Origin: Andreprevotia chitinilytica DSM 18519
GTDB lineage: Bacteria > Pseudomonadota > Gammaproteobacteria > Burkholderiales > Chitinibacteraceae
Direction: 5' to 3'
Length of the DNA stretch: 64,000 nt
NCBI RefSeq assembly: GCF_000711875.1
Contig: NZ_JONM01000005.1
Span: 124,001 to 188,000 of the forward strand
The notes beneath the pieces were generated by a model that saw only the letters and a list, made by a program, of their open reading frames with translations, searched no databases and was not told where the DNA came from. A program made the translations under genes and the position numbers. This document shows positions 43,596-53,462 of this stretch, one piece after another. Numbering within the stretch: the first letter of the stretch is position 1; every line of letters begins with the position of its first letter.

Positions 43596-44650
43596 GCCAA
43601 GGCATTACCTTATCCGTGCTCGCTAGCCAGTTGGGTGGCGAGCCGCGGGGCGATGATGTGTTGATTGATCGGGTGGCATCGCTGGAATCGGCAGATGAAC
43701 GCTCGCTCGCATTTCTTGCCAACCCGAGGTTCAAGGTGCAGTTGGTGGCTAGCCGGGCTGGTGCCGTGGTCCTGAAGGCTGCAGATGCGCAGGGCTTGGC
43801 CCGACCACATATCGTTGCTGCCGATCCGCAGTTGTTCTTTGCCCGTGCAGCACAATTGCTGCATCCGCAGCCAGCAGTGATTGCTGGTGTTCATCCTGCG
43901 GCAAGCGTTAGCGCTGAAGCGTTTGTCGATCCCAGTGCAGAAATCGGCCCGGGCGCAGTTGTGGAAGCTGGCGCAAAAATCGGTCGTAACGTCGTTTTGA
44001 TGGCAAATGCGTATGTTGGGCGTGATGCGTCGATCGGCGAGGGCAGCAGACTCTATCCGCAAAGCTGCGTGATGGATCGTTGCGAGATCGGTGCGCGGGT
44101 GATTTTGCACCCGGCTGCGATTATCGGTGCGGATGGCTTTGGCAATGCTTGGGCGACCGATCACTGGGAAAAGATTCCGCAACTTGGCCGCGTCATCATT
44201 GGCGACGATGTCGAGATCGGCTCTTGCACCACAGTTGATCGCGGTGCTTTGGAAGATACGGTGATCGGGCAGGGGGCACGGCTCGATAACCTGATTCAGG
44301 TGGCGCACAACGTGCAGGTCGGTGCACACACCGCCATGGCAGCCTGTGTCGGCATCGCCGGTTCGACCAAGATCGGGGCGCGTTGCCAGATTGGTGGTGC
44401 GGCCATGATCAGTGGTCATCTGGAAATTTGTGATGGCGTGGTCGTGCTTGGCGGCACGCTCGTCGCCAAGACGATTCACCAGTCCGGTGTGTATTCGGGT
44501 TCTTACCCGATGCAAGAGCACGGTGACTGGCTCAAGAATGCCGCGCAGGTGCGCCATCTCAATGAGTTGGTGCAGCGGGTCAAGCAACTCGAAAAACAAG
44601 TGATGGCCTTGGGTGCAGCACCCGGGGCATCTGGAGAGGAAGAAAAATGA
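43592..44650 (+). CDS. lpxD: UDP-3-O-acyl-glucosamine N-acyltransferase
   Basis: 352 aa. An N-terminal uridine-binding domain (about 1-100) precedes left-handed-beta-helix hexapeptide repeats ([23 protein letters not shown] and on) and a C-terminal coiled-coil helix. The catalytic His lies in QVAHNVQVG. It adds the second acyl chain in lipid A synthesis. The ATGA overlaps at both ends (skp and fabZ) show translational coupling. Confidence 0.98.
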   Translation: MSQGITLSVLASQLGGEPRGDDVLIDRVASLESADERSLAFLANPRFKVQLVASRAGAVVLKAADAQGLARPHIVAADPQLFFARAAQLLHPQPAVIAGVHPAASVSAEAFVDPSAEIGPGAVVEAGAKIGRNVVLMANAYVGRDASIGEGSRLYPQSCVMDRCEIGARVILHPAAIIGADGFGNAWATDHWEKIPQLGRVIIGDDVEIGSCTTVDRGALEDTVIGQGARLDNLIQVAHNVQVGAHTAMAACVGIAGSTKIGARCQIGGAAMISGHLEICDGVVVLGGTLVAKTIHQSGVYSGSYPMQEHGDWLKNAAQVRHLNELVQRVKQLEKQVMALGAAPGASGEEEK

Positions 44651-45099
44651 GTCAAATGCTGGATGTGATGGAGATCATGAAGCATCTCCCGCATCGTTAT
44701 CCGTTCCTGCTGGTTGATCGGGTGCTCGAACTGGAGCCCGGCAAGTCGATCAAGGCGCTCAAGAACGTGACGATCAACGAGCCGTTCTTTCAAGGGCACT
44801 TCCCGACCTATCCGGTGATGCCGGGCGTGTTGATTCTTGAAGCGCTGGCGCAAGCGGCTGGTGTGCTGTCGTTCAAGACCGTGACGGAGCAGCCGTCCGA
44901 AGAGACGCTGTATTTCTTCGCTGGCATTGATAACGCGCGCTTCAAGCGCCAAGTCGTGCCGGGCGATCAGCTGACGCTCTACGTGGAAATCGTGGCTCAC
45001 AAACGTGGCATCTGGAAGTACAAGGCGACGGCAAAGGTGGGTGACGAACTCGCCGCCGAAGCCGACCTGATGTGTGCGCAGCGCGAAGTCAAGCGCTGA
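44647..45099 (+). CDS. fabZ: 3-hydroxyacyl-ACP dehydratase FabZ
   Basis: 150 aa. Catalytic His in [17 protein letters not shown] and Glu in [11 protein letters not shown] are present, with the start-proximal [13 protein letters not shown]. It dehydrates 3-hydroxyacyl-ACP in fatty acid elongation, using the pool that LpxA and LpxD also draw on. It lies in its usual place between lpxD and lpxA. Confidence 0.99.
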   Translation: MSQMLDVMEIMKHLPHRYPFLLVDRVLELEPGKSIKALKNVTINEPFFQGHFPTYPVMPGVLILEALAQAAGVLSFKTVTEQPSEETLYFFAGIDNARFKRQVVPGDQLTLYVEIVAHKRGIWKYKATAKVGDELAAEADLMCAQREVKR

Positions 45100-45136
45100 T
45101 CCCTGCCCTGAACCCTCGAACTATCAAAGCTTGCCC

Positions 45137-45913
45137 ATGACGCTGATTCACCCCTCCGCCGTTATCGATCCCAAAGCTGAACTGGCCGCAGATGTCCAGG
45201 TCGGCCCGTTTTCGGTGATCGGGCCGGGGGTGAAAATCGGTGCAGGCACCGTGGTCGGCCCGCATGTCGTGATCGATGGGGCGACGACGATTGGCAGCAA
45301 TAATCGCTTTCATCCGTTCGGACACATCGGCTGCCAGCCGCAGGACAAGAAGTACGCTGGCGAAGACACGCGGCTTGAGATTGGCAATGGCAATACGTTT
45401 TTCCAGTCGGTCACTGTGTCTACCGGCACGACGCAGGATCAAGGTGTAACCCGGATTGGCGACGACAACTGGGTCATGGCCTACGTGCACATTGCGCATG
45501 ATTGCCAGATTGGCAGTCATTGCATCTTTGCCAATAACGCCACGCTGGCCGGGCACGTAGCCATCGGCGACTGGGTGATTCTTGGTGGCTTCACCACCAT
45601 CCACCAGTTCTGCAAGGTCGGCCCGCATGCGATGAGCGCATTCACTGCAGCGATCTCGCAAGACGTACCGCCGTACGTCTTGGCTGCCGGCAACCGTGCC
45701 ACGCCAAATGGCATCAACAGCGAAGGTCTCAAGCGGCGTGGTTTTACCAGCGAGCAGATCACCACGATCAAGCGCGCCTACAAAACCCTTTACCGCCAGA
45801 ATCTGCCGCTGGATGAGGCGAAAGGCCAGATCGAAGCCGCGGCCGTGGGTGCGCCGGAACTGCAGGCATTCGTCGACTTCTTCGCGGCCAGCACACGCGG
45901 CCTGATACGCTGA
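45137..45913 (+). CDS. lpxA: UDP-N-acetylglucosamine O-acyltransferase
   Basis: 258 aa from the ATG at 45137, beginning IHPSAVIDPKAELA; the open frame upstream runs into fabZ. Hexapeptide repeats form a left-handed beta helix, with the catalytic His in AYVHIAHDCQIG and the C-terminal KRAYKTLYRQNLPL helix. It catalyses the first step of lipid A synthesis. It lies 37 bp after fabZ; a 184-bp gap without genes separates it from lpxB. Confidence 0.98.
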   Translation: MTLIHPSAVIDPKAELAADVQVGPFSVIGPGVKIGAGTVVGPHVVIDGATTIGSNNRFHPFGHIGCQPQDKKYAGEDTRLEIGNGNTFFQSVTVSTGTTQDQGVTRIGDDNWVMAYVHIAHDCQIGSHCIFANNATLAGHVAIGDWVILGGFTTIHQFCKVGPHAMSAFTAAISQDVPPYVLAAGNRATPNGINSEGLKRRGFTSEQITTIKRAYKTLYRQNLPLDEAKGQIEAAAVGAPELQAFVDFFAASTRGLIR

Positions 45914-46097
45914 TCACAGACACTCCTTTGCAATTTGCGGTATAAGGGAAGGTTTTTCTCAGCATTCCTGCAAGACTCAAGTATCATCTCGCTGCTGCGG
46001 AGAAAGGCATCACTGCCTGGCTTACAGCGCGCCACGTCAATGCGGCGCGAGTAAGGCTCCCCGCGACCATTCCCAACTACAAATTGAATCCGAGCCG

Positions 46098-47279
46098 ATG
46101 ACGTATCGACTCTTTGAACCAGGCGGCGCCGGGCCGCGCATCGTGATTGTGGCCGGCGAATCGTCTGGCGATCTATTGGGTGCGCAGCTGATTGCCGCCC
46201 TGAAAACCCGTTACCCCAGTGCCCGCTTTGCCGGGATTGCCGGCCCGAAAATGCTGGCTGTCGGTGCGACCTCGGTCGTGCCCATGGAAACGCTGGCGGT
46301 TCGTGGCTATGCCGAGGTTATCAAGCACTTGCCGCGCCTGCTGGGTATCCGTGGCAAGTTGAAGTCCGCCATCCGTAAGGAGAAGCCGGATCTGGTGATC
46401 GGCATCGATGCCCCCGATTTCAACTTGAATGTCGAAGCGGCGGCAAAAGCCGCTGGTATTCCGGCCATTCACTATGTCAGCCCGTCGGTGTGGGCATGGC
46501 GTGCGGAACGGCTCAAGAAAATCGGCCAAGCCGTATCGCACATGCTCCTGCTGTTCCCGTTTGAAGAGGCGATTTATCGTCAGGCGGGCATTCCTGCAAC
46601 CTATGTAGGCCATCCCCTGGCAGACATGATGCCGCTGGCACCGAAACAAGCCGAAATCCGCGAAGTGCTGGATGTGCCCAACAGGCGCACCGTGTTTGCC
46701 ATGCTGCCCGGCAGCCGGCAAAGCGAGCTTGAACTGCACGCGCCGCTGTTTGTCGAGACCGCCAAAAAACTGTTCGAGCGCTATCCCGATGCCCTCTTTC
46801 TGGTGCCGCTGATTACGCGTGAAACACGGCTGCAGTTCGAAACCGAGATGTGGAAGCAAGGCGCGCAGGAGTTGCCGTTCCGGATGCTGTTCGGCCACGC
46901 GCACGAAGCGATGCAGGCGGCGGATGCCATTCTTGTTGCCTCTGGCACGGCTGCGCTTGAGGCAATGCTGGCCAAGCGGCCAACCGTGGTCACCTACCGC
47001 CTGACCGGGCTCACCTACCGGATGGTGAAGAAAAAGCTGCGTTTACCCTATGTCAGCCTGCCGAACGTGCTGGAAGGTCGCTTTTTGGTGCCGGAGCTGC
47101 TGCAGCAGGACGCCAACGTCGACAACCTCGTGCAGGCGCTCAGCAACTTCATTGATGACAAACGTTTGGCCGATGCACTGGCGGAACGCTTTACGCAACA
47201 TCACGAAGCGTTGCGTTGCAATGCTGCCGAGCGTGCCGCTGAAGCAGTCGCGGGCGTACTGGGGCGGGCATGGCGCTGA
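46098..47279 (+). CDS. lpxB: Lipid-A-disaccharide synthase
   Basis: 393 aa. [14 protein letters not shown] at the N-terminus, [23 protein letters not shown] and the C-terminal [12 protein letters not shown]-type motif (seen as [14 protein letters not shown]) define the GT19 glycosyltransferase LpxB. It condenses UDP-2,3-diacylglucosamine with lipid X at the inner membrane. It overlaps rnhB by 10 bp. Confidence 0.98.
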   Translation: MTYRLFEPGGAGPRIVIVAGESSGDLLGAQLIAALKTRYPSARFAGIAGPKMLAVGATSVVPMETLAVRGYAEVIKHLPRLLGIRGKLKSAIRKEKPDLVIGIDAPDFNLNVEAAAKAAGIPAIHYVSPSVWAWRAERLKKIGQAVSHMLLLFPFEEAIYRQAGIPATYVGHPLADMMPLAPKQAEIREVLDVPNRRTVFAMLPGSRQSELELHAPLFVETAKKLFERYPDALFLVPLITRETRLQFETEMWKQGAQELPFRMLFGHAHEAMQAADAILVASGTAALEAMLAKRPTVVTYRLTGLTYRMVKKKLRLPYVSLPNVLEGRFLVPELLQQDANVDNLVQALSNFIDDKRLADALAERFTQHHEALRCNAAERAAEAVAGVLGRAWR

Positions 47280-47848
47280 TCTGTGGTGTTGATGAAGCCG
47301 GGCGCGGCCCGCTGGTCGGATCGGTATTCGCCGGGGCCGTAATCCTGCCGGATGACCACGGCATCGTCGGGCTGAACGACTCCAAAAAGCTCTCCGCCAA
47401 AAAGCGCGAGCAGCTGTTCGGCCAGATTCAGGAACGTGCCATCGCCTGGGCCATTGCCAGTGCGAGCGCGGCTGAAATCGACACGATCAATATTCTGCAA
47501 GCCACCATGCTGGCGATGTGCCGCGCGGTCGAGGCGCTCTCCGTGACGCCGGAGCGGGCATTGGTCGACGGCAATCGTGCGCCCAAACTCGCCATGCCGG
47601 TCGAAACCATCGTGCAAGGGGATGCCAAGGTACAAGCGATTTCCGCCGCATCAATCCTGGCCAAAGTGGCGCGGGATAGGGAAGCCGATGAGCTGGAAGC
47701 GTGCTATCCCGGTTATGGGTTCTCCAAGCACAAGGGCTATCCGACCGCGGAGCACCTGGCTGCACTGGCGAGCCTTGGCCCATGCCCGCTGCACCGGATG
47801 AGTTTTGCGCCAGTGCGAGCCGCCAAGGCACAAGCATCGCTCTGGTAG
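47270..47848 (+). CDS. rnhB: Ribonuclease HII
   Basis: 192 aa. The catalytic motif [14 protein letters not shown] with Asp-Glu, the [10 protein letters not shown] Asp and [12 protein letters not shown] are the RNase HII signature. It removes ribonucleotides misincorporated in DNA. It overlaps the end of lpxB by 10 bp and closes the superoperon. No terminator is evident in the 171 bp before motA. Confidence 0.98.
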   Translation: MALICGVDEAGRGPLVGSVFAGAVILPDDHGIVGLNDSKKLSAKKREQLFGQIQERAIAWAIASASAAEIDTINILQATMLAMCRAVEALSVTPERALVDGNRAPKLAMPVETIVQGDAKVQAISAASILAKVARDREADELEACYPGYGFSKHKGYPTAEHLAALASLGPCPLHRMSFAPVRAAKAQASLW

Positions 47849-48019
47849 CGCCGAGCCGTTGCAAATCCGCCGCATTCCACTGCTGCATAGGATCGCTTAT
47901 TGCCGGTGTCATGGCCTGCAACTAAGATGCTAGAGCGCATTAGAACTAATACAACAACACATGCAATGGCTATTCAGGCGCTAGTCTGACATTGCCGCAT
48001 CGCACAGGGATTTCGACGC

Positions 48020-48880
48020 ATGTTCGTCATCATCGGTTACGTATTCATGTGCGCCTGCATCCTGGGCGCGTACGCCGTTCATGGCGGCGAGCTTCATGTT
48101 CTCTGGCAGCCCGCCGAAATCGTCATCATCTTCGGTGGCGGTATCGGTGGCTTGGTGGCCGGCTTCGGCGGCAAGCCGCTCAATGCCACGATCAAGGCGC
48201 TGCCCAGCCTCTTCAAGGGCTCCCGGTACAGCAAGGCGTTTTACATGGATCTGTTTGCGCTGATGTTCGAGTTGCTCTCGAAGGTGCGCAAAGAAGGCCT
48301 AATGTCCATCGAGGCCGATGTCGAAGATCCGCATTCCAGCGCTGTGTTCTCCAAGTACGAAAAGATCGCCCACGATCATCACGTGGTCGAGTTCATTTGC
48401 GACTACCTGCGCCTGATGGTCGGCGGCAACTTGAATGCGTTCGAAATCGAGAACCTGATGGATGTCGAAATCGACACCCACCATCATGAATCCGAAATGC
48501 CGGCCAGTGTCATGGCCAAGCTCGCCGATGGCTTGCCGGCCTTCGGTATCGTGGCCGCCGTGATGGGCGTGGTGCATACGATGGGCTCGCTGCATTTGCC
48601 GCCAGCCCAGTTGGGTGAGCTGATCGGTGCAGCGCTGGTGGGGACGTTTACCGGGATCTGGCTGGCTTATGGCTTCATCGGCCCGTTGGCGAGCTCGCTG
48701 GAGTTCAAGGCGGGCGAGGGCACCCAGGTGTTCCAGACCGTCAAGGTGACTTTGCTGGCCAGCCTCAATGGCTATGCGCCGCAGGTGGCCGTCGAGTTCG
48801 GCCGCAAGGCGCTCAACTCGACCGAACGACCATCGTTCAAAGAGCTGGAAGACCACGTCAAGAGCGCCAAGGCCAAATAA
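48020..48880 (+). CDS. motA: Flagellar motor stator protein MotA
   Basis: 286 aa. It has four membrane segments with the large cytosolic loop (about 60-165) that contacts FliG, and the conserved helix-3 region PAFGIVAAVMGVVHTMG containing the essential Pro. With MotB it forms the proton-conducting stator. I searched upstream for the TAAA-N15-GCCGATAA sigma-28 pattern and did not find it, so its control is unclear. MotB follows after 109 bp. Confidence 0.97.
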   Translation: MFVIIGYVFMCACILGAYAVHGGELHVLWQPAEIVIIFGGGIGGLVAGFGGKPLNATIKALPSLFKGSRYSKAFYMDLFALMFELLSKVRKEGLMSIEADVEDPHSSAVFSKYEKIAHDHHVVEFICDYLRLMVGGNLNAFEIENLMDVEIDTHHHESEMPASVMAKLADGLPAFGIVAAVMGVVHTMGSLHLPPAQLGELIGAALVGTFTGIWLAYGFIGPLASSLEFKAGEGTQVFQTVKVTLLASLNGYAPQVAVEFGRKALNSTERPSFKELEDHVKSAKAK

Positions 48881-48989
48881 ACCGCCACCAACAAAACCAG
48901 CTTGGCGTTGTTGCTCAGCCTTGCCGTACGCAACGGCCGTGACTGAGAACAGCTCGAGTATTTAGCAAAAGAAGAATGGAGCAGGACGG

Positions 48990-49886
48990 ATGAGCGACGA
49001 TTCCCAACGTCCTATAGTCGTCAAGAAGATCAAGAAGGGCGGTCACGGCCATCACGGTGGTGCGTGGAAGATCGCCTATGCCGACTTCGTGACGGCGATG
49101 ATGGCGTTCTTCCTGCTGATGTGGCTGTTGGGCTCGGTCTCCAAGGGCAATCTGAAGGGGATTTCCGATTACTTCTCCAACCCGCTCAAGATCGGTAAGA
49201 CCGGTGGTAGCGGGGCGGGCGATGCCACCTCGCTCATCAAGGGCGGCGGCAAGGATCTGACGCAGAAAACCGGCCAGCTGACCAAAGGCAATCCGACCCC
49301 CGATGAGACGGCCAAGGATCGCAAGCGCTTATCCGAGCTCAAGAAGAAATTCGAAGAGCTGATGGAAGACAAGGCCAAGACCAACAGCAAGCTTGCGCAA
49401 TTCAAGAAGCAGCTCAAGCTGGATATGGTCGCCGAAGGCCTGCGCATCCAGATCGTCGATGACCAGAATCGACCCATGTTCAAATCCGGTTCGAGCGAGC
49501 TCGAACCCTATGCCAAAGACATCCTCAGCGAGATTGCCAAACTGCTGAACGAGGTACCGAATACCTTGTCGATGTCCGGCCATACCGATGCGCAGCCGTT
49601 CGCTGGCGGGCAAGCCGGCTACAGCAACTGGGAGCTCTCGAGCGATCGCGCCAATGCCGCCCGGCGGCAAATGATCGGCGGCGGGTCGCTCAACTCCAAG
49701 AAAGTCTTGCGCGTCAACGGCTTCTCGGACGAAGTGCCGCTCGACAAGGACAACGCCTACAACCCGATCAATCGACGGATCAGCATCGTCGTCCTGAACA
49801 AGGATGCCGAGCAGGATATCCGCGATCAGGCCGGCACCGGCGGGGCAGAAGCAGCCTCTGCGCCAGCCGCAGCTCCCAACGGCTGA
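48990..49886 (+). CDS. motB: Flagellar motor stator protein MotB
   Basis: 298 aa. A basic N-terminus (VVKKIKKGGHGHHGG) precedes one membrane segment with the proton-carrying Asp (YADFVTAMMAFFLLMWLLG). A linker and the OmpA-like peptidoglycan-binding domain follow (MSGHTDAQPF, NWELSSDRANAARR). The His-rich start is a little longer than usual but typical of proteobacterial MotB. It ends 9 bp before the methyltransferase gene. Confidence 0.97.
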   Translation: MSDDSQRPIVVKKIKKGGHGHHGGAWKIAYADFVTAMMAFFLLMWLLGSVSKGNLKGISDYFSNPLKIGKTGGSGAGDATSLIKGGGKDLTQKTGQLTKGNPTPDETAKDRKRLSELKKKFEELMEDKAKTNSKLAQFKKQLKLDMVAEGLRIQIVDDQNRPMFKSGSSELEPYAKDILSEIAKLLNEVPNTLSMSGHTDAQPFAGGQAGYSNWELSSDRANAARRQMIGGGSLNSKKVLRVNGFSDEVPLDKDNAYNPINRRISIVVLNKDAEQDIRDQAGTGGAEAASAPAAAPNG

Positions 49887-49895
49887 TCATATCGG

Positions 49896-50612
49896 ATGGT
49901 CTGGCGTTTTCTGTTGATCCAGCTGGTTGCGCTCGCGGCCGGTCTTGGGCTTGCCATGTATGTTGCGCAGCCTGCCCTGATGGGCCTCGGACTGGCCTCG
50001 CTGTTTGCGCTGGGGCTTGCCTATCGATTCCAGCGCCAAGGCTGGTGGTGGGGTGCGCTGCATTTGGTCTTTCCCTTCGCACTCGCCTTCGGCATCTGGC
50101 TGAACTGGTCGTCGTGGGTTTGGCTGGCGGCCTTTGTCGTCAGCTGGATCGTCTGCGCTGGCGCCTTGCAAAGCCGCGTTCCCCTCTACCTCAGCAACAC
50201 CAAAGCCTTGCAGATGCTGGCGAGCCAGATTCCGCCAAATGCCCGATTCATCGATCTGGGAGCTGGCACCGGCACGGCGTTGGCATGGCTGGCGCGGCAC
50301 CGGCCGGACGTGTGCTCGACCGGCATCGAATTCGCCTGGCTGCCGTGGCTGATCGGTCGCCTGCGCTTGCGGCGGCGTGACATACGTTGGCTGCGCGGCG
50401 ACCTGTTCGCCTTGCCCCTCGCCGACTACGATGTGGTGTATGCATACCTGTCACCCGCGCCAATGGCGCGGTTATGGCGAAAAGCGCGTGCCGAGATGAA
50501 ACCCGGCGCGATTTTGATCAGTAACAGTTTTGCCATTCCCGATGTCGAGCCCGACTGGATCGGCGCGGTGGATGACTGGAAAGGAAGCGAGTTGTTGTTA
50601 TGGCGACTGTGA
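49896..50612 (+). CDS. Membrane-associated class I SAM-dependent methyltransferase-like protein
   Basis: 238 aa. Three to four hydrophobic segments fill the first 85 residues. A Rossmann methyltransferase core follows, with motif I FIDLGAGTGTALAWLA, an acidic end to strand 2 (TGIEFAWLP) and DYDVVYAYLSPAPMARLW as motif IV-like. Class I methyltransferases with an N-terminal membrane unit are known in proteobacteria, but the substrate is unknown. It starts 9 bp after motB and overlaps the HDOD gene by 13 bp, so it is probably on the motAB transcript. There is no direct evidence that it acts on the motor. Confidence 0.75.
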   Translation: MVWRFLLIQLVALAAGLGLAMYVAQPALMGLGLASLFALGLAYRFQRQGWWWGALHLVFPFALAFGIWLNWSSWVWLAAFVVSWIVCAGALQSRVPLYLSNTKALQMLASQIPPNARFIDLGAGTGTALAWLARHRPDVCSTGIEFAWLPWLIGRLRLRRRDIRWLRGDLFALPLADYDVVYAYLSPAPMARLWRKARAEMKPGAILISNSFAIPDVEPDWIGAVDDWKGSELLLWRL

Positions 50613-52138
50613 GCGCCACCCCGGCAGAAGTGACGACCTGGCTGCGCTACTGGAATGCGCGGCCGTGGCCTGCGTTCAAGGAAACGCGCGAGCAATTGAT
50701 GCCGCTGCTGCGCCGTGCCGACCGGATCAAGTCGGATGAAGTGGCGAATGTCGTGCTTGGCGATCCACTCTTGTGCGCGCAGGTGCTCAAGCTCGTCAAT
50801 CAACGCGACAAAAGCAGCCTTGCCGCCGATGTCACCACCATCGAAAGCGCGATCATGTTGTTCGGCCTGACCGCATTTCTGGAGCGTTTTTCACGCGGCC
50901 CCGCGGTCGAAGACCTACTGCAGAATCATCCGCAAGTGCTGGCAGCCGTATATGCCGAAGCCGCCTGCGCACGGGTTAGCGCTGAGCTGGCGCGTGAATT
51001 CGCCAATCAGCGGATCGATGCCAAGCTCGAAGAAATCTACCTCTCCGCCTACCTCGCACATGTGCCGCAGCTGCTGCGCCAGATCGCCAGCATCGACCCG
51101 AACGCGCCACGTGTCACTGGTGAGGCACTTGGTTTGATCGGTGGCTGGAAGCTGCCGGACGCCTTCCGCAAACTCAACGAATTTGGCGGCGATATGCAGC
51201 CACGCATCGCCATGCAGCACGCAGTCTTGGAACTTGTCCCCGGGCTCGAACGTGGTTGGTGGCAGCAAGCCGTACAACAGTCGCTGATTACCATCGCGGC
51301 CGTGCTGGATCGGCCGGCGGAAGACGTTTGGGACACGATTCGCCACCGCCTGTTGCAGATTGCCCGTGCACCGCGTCGGCAGGTCCAGGAGCATTGGCCG
51401 GCGGCGCGTTGGTTGCCCATGTTGCCCGGCGAGTGGCCCGTGCCCAAGGTGGCTGCACCGGTTTCCGCAGTGCATGCCGTGCCGACACCTACGCGTGTCC
51501 TGGCCACACCCGCTATTGCGCCACCCGTGCCACGTGCCGCACCCGCTTCGCCGGTGGTCGCGCCGACCACGCCAGTGGCCCCGGTTCCGCATCCTATTCC
51601 GGCCCCGGCCGAGCATAAACCGCCCGAATTGTTGCCCACCGATCCGCTCGCCCAAGCCATGCAGGCATTGCATCTGGCCGGTAAATCCGGTGCGCCGACC
51701 AATGTAGTGATGCAGCGTGCCTTCAAAGCCTTGATCAACGGTTTGGGCATGCGGCGGGTGATGTTCTGCCTGCTGGACGCCGAAAAGCAGACGCTCAAGG
51801 CGCGCTTCAGTCACGGGGCGGAGGATGACGATCCTTTGCGTATCTTCATGCTGGCGCTCGATCCGCCGCATTTGCTGACCAAGCTGATGAGCAAGCAGCA
51901 AAGTATCTGGCTGAACAACGCGACCCGGGCCGAACTCGGGCCACGCCTGCCGCCGCTGTTTCTCCGCCAGTGTGGCAAGGGCGATTTCTGTGCGATGTCG
52001 ATTTTCGTCGGCAACCGCCCGGTCGGCCTGATTTACGCTGATCGGCCTGCTGATCGCCCCATCGATAACGATGTGTACGCCCACTTCAAACAAATCTGCC
52101 TGCTCGTCAGCCGTGCGCTGGCTGACCGCGCCCAGTAA
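50600..52138 (+). CDS. HDOD-domain signalling protein with C-terminal GAF-like domain
   Basis: 512 aa. The HDOD domain occupies about residues 10-230 (MPLLRRADRIKSDEVANVVLGDPLLCAQVLKLVN, TTIESAIMLFGL), followed by a Pro/Ala/Val-rich linker (about 285-345). The C-terminal part (about 350-510; KALINGLGMRRVMFCLLD, FVGNRPVGLIYADRP) looks like a GAF domain. HDOD proteins lack the HD catalytic residues and serve as signalling scaffolds, often linked to motility or c-di-GMP. The 13-bp overlap with the methyltransferase gene and the nearness of motAB suggest a motility-related role. This is inference. Confidence 0.82.
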   Translation: MATVSATPAEVTTWLRYWNARPWPAFKETREQLMPLLRRADRIKSDEVANVVLGDPLLCAQVLKLVNQRDKSSLAADVTTIESAIMLFGLTAFLERFSRGPAVEDLLQNHPQVLAAVYAEAACARVSAELAREFANQRIDAKLEEIYLSAYLAHVPQLLRQIASIDPNAPRVTGEALGLIGGWKLPDAFRKLNEFGGDMQPRIAMQHAVLELVPGLERGWWQQAVQQSLITIAAVLDRPAEDVWDTIRHRLLQIARAPRRQVQEHWPAARWLPMLPGEWPVPKVAAPVSAVHAVPTPTRVLATPAIAPPVPRAAPASPVVAPTTPVAPVPHPIPAPAEHKPPELLPTDPLAQAMQALHLAGKSGAPTNVVMQRAFKALINGLGMRRVMFCLLDAEKQTLKARFSHGAEDDDPLRIFMLALDPPHLLTKLMSKQQSIWLNNATRAELGPRLPPLFLRQCGKGDFCAMSIFVGNRPVGLIYADRPADRPIDNDVYAHFKQICLLVSRALADRAQ

Positions 52139-52172
52139 TTCCCCCCAAGAAAGTCAAACCCAACATTCGCTC

Positions 52173-52946
52173 ATGGACATCATCCAGTCGCTGCAAAACC
52201 CGCACTACAAACTGGCCAGTAAGCTCGCCACCCATCGGCGTGATCGGCTCAAGCAGGGATTGATGGTGCTAGACGGCGCACACCTGATCGAAGCTGCGCT
52301 GGATGCCGGCTGGCAAATGCAGCAACTCCTGGTGACTGTCACTGCATTGGGCGATGCCGAATGTGCACGGTTGATCGAACGCGCCGCGGTCAAACCGCTG
52401 GTGATTGCCGATGCCTTGTTCCAGACTTTGACCGAGCTGCCGAGCCCGACCGGTCTGATTGCATTGGCCGCGCTGCCCGCTGCCCCGGTCGCGCGGCAGG
52501 ATGGCTGTGTGCTGGCGCTCGATGGGGTGCAAGACCCCGGCAACGTCGGCTCGATTCTCCGCACCGCCTCGGCGGCGGGCGTTGATCAAATCTGGTTATC
52601 CAGCGCATGTGCCGATGTCTGGTCGCCCAAGGTGCTGCGGGCCGGCATGGGCGCGCATTTTGCGATTGAACTGATTGAGCGGGCTGATTTGCCAGGCTTG
52701 CTGGGGCACTTCGATGGCCCGATCGCCGCCACTTTGCTGGATGGCGCGGTCGATCTGTACGACGCCGATCTGCGCGGCAACCTCGCCATGGTGCTCGGTT
52801 CGGAAGGGCAGGGGGTCAGTGCGGAGGTGGCAAAGCTCGCCAGCCGCCGCCTGAAAATTCCCATGGCGCCGGGGATTGAATCGCTGAATGTCGGTGCGGC
52901 AGCAGCGATCTGCCTGTTCGAACGCGTGCGGCAACTGCGCAGCTGA
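52173..52946 (+). CDS. TrmH/SpoU-family RNA 2'-O-methyltransferase
   Basis: 257 aa from the ATG at 52173. An N-terminal substrate-binding region (about 1-95) precedes the SPOUT knot with motif 1 LDGVQDPGNVGSILRTA (essential Arg and Asn), motif 2 LAMVLGSEGQGVS and motif 3 KIPMAPGIESLNVGAAAAICLFE. It methylates a ribose in rRNA or tRNA; the exact nucleotide is not predictable. It follows the HDOD gene by 34 bp. Confidence 0.93.
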   Translation: MDIIQSLQNPHYKLASKLATHRRDRLKQGLMVLDGAHLIEAALDAGWQMQQLLVTVTALGDAECARLIERAAVKPLVIADALFQTLTELPSPTGLIALAALPAAPVARQDGCVLALDGVQDPGNVGSILRTASAAGVDQIWLSSACADVWSPKVLRAGMGAHFAIELIERADLPGLLGHFDGPIAATLLDGAVDLYDADLRGNLAMVLGSEGQGVSAEVAKLASRRLKIPMAPGIESLNVGAAAAICLFERVRQLRS

Positions 52947-53462
52947 CCCCCTTGAGTTTGCTGTTCTGGCTGGCCGTCGCGCCTTCATTCATTCTCGTTT
53001 GTATAAATACAACACTTTTCCCCCTGGCTCCGGCTGATTAGACCGGCCGTACCGCCCCTATCGCTGCCCGTACATGGTGCAGCCGCCATGCCCTGACATC
53101 ACCCGCTAAAGCCAGCAACAGCAAGGACAAGCGGCGCATGCACGCGCCATTTGCACCGCCTTGTTGCCTTCGCGTCCGCCTTGAGCACTGCCAACGTGCC
53201 CGTCAGAAATGCCGCCAACAAGCGGGCTGGGGATTTACCTGCTTCACGCCTGCTTGCGCAAACAGCAGCCTCTCCCTCCGTCTGCTGGCCATTTTGTCTG
53301 CGGATCGATGCATACAACTGCAGAACAGGGGGCATCGGCGCATTCAGGCACGGCCGCAAAAGCACAATGCCTCGCAAGAGAACGAGGCTGAAGAAAGGCT
53401 GGGGGGACTCAGCAAGAAATTGTTTTATTTCAGCTAATCAAGCAGCAACAGGGAGAATTGAA
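52947..53462 (+). other. Intergenic region upstream of the porin gene
   Basis: About 516 bp without a convincing gene, although the porin's frame happens to stay open back to 53151. It holds the TTGTAT-N2-ATACAA palindrome at 52999-53012 and a CCTCG/CGAGG hairpin near 53370-53388. If the palindrome marks the promoter, the porin message has a leader of more than 400 nt. Confidence 0.5.
52999..53012. promoter_or_regulatory. Palindrome TTGTAT-aa-ATACAA, candidate operator
   Basis: Two perfect 6-bp arms with a two-base centre, followed by CAC. The same arms, with centre CG and also followed by CAC, recur at 54722-54735 on the other side of the porin gene. Confidence 0.5.

Noticed and set aside
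47849-48019. Sigma-28 promoter for motAB
   Set aside because: No TAAA-N15-GCCGATAA-like sequence is present in the gap; calling one would be guesswork.
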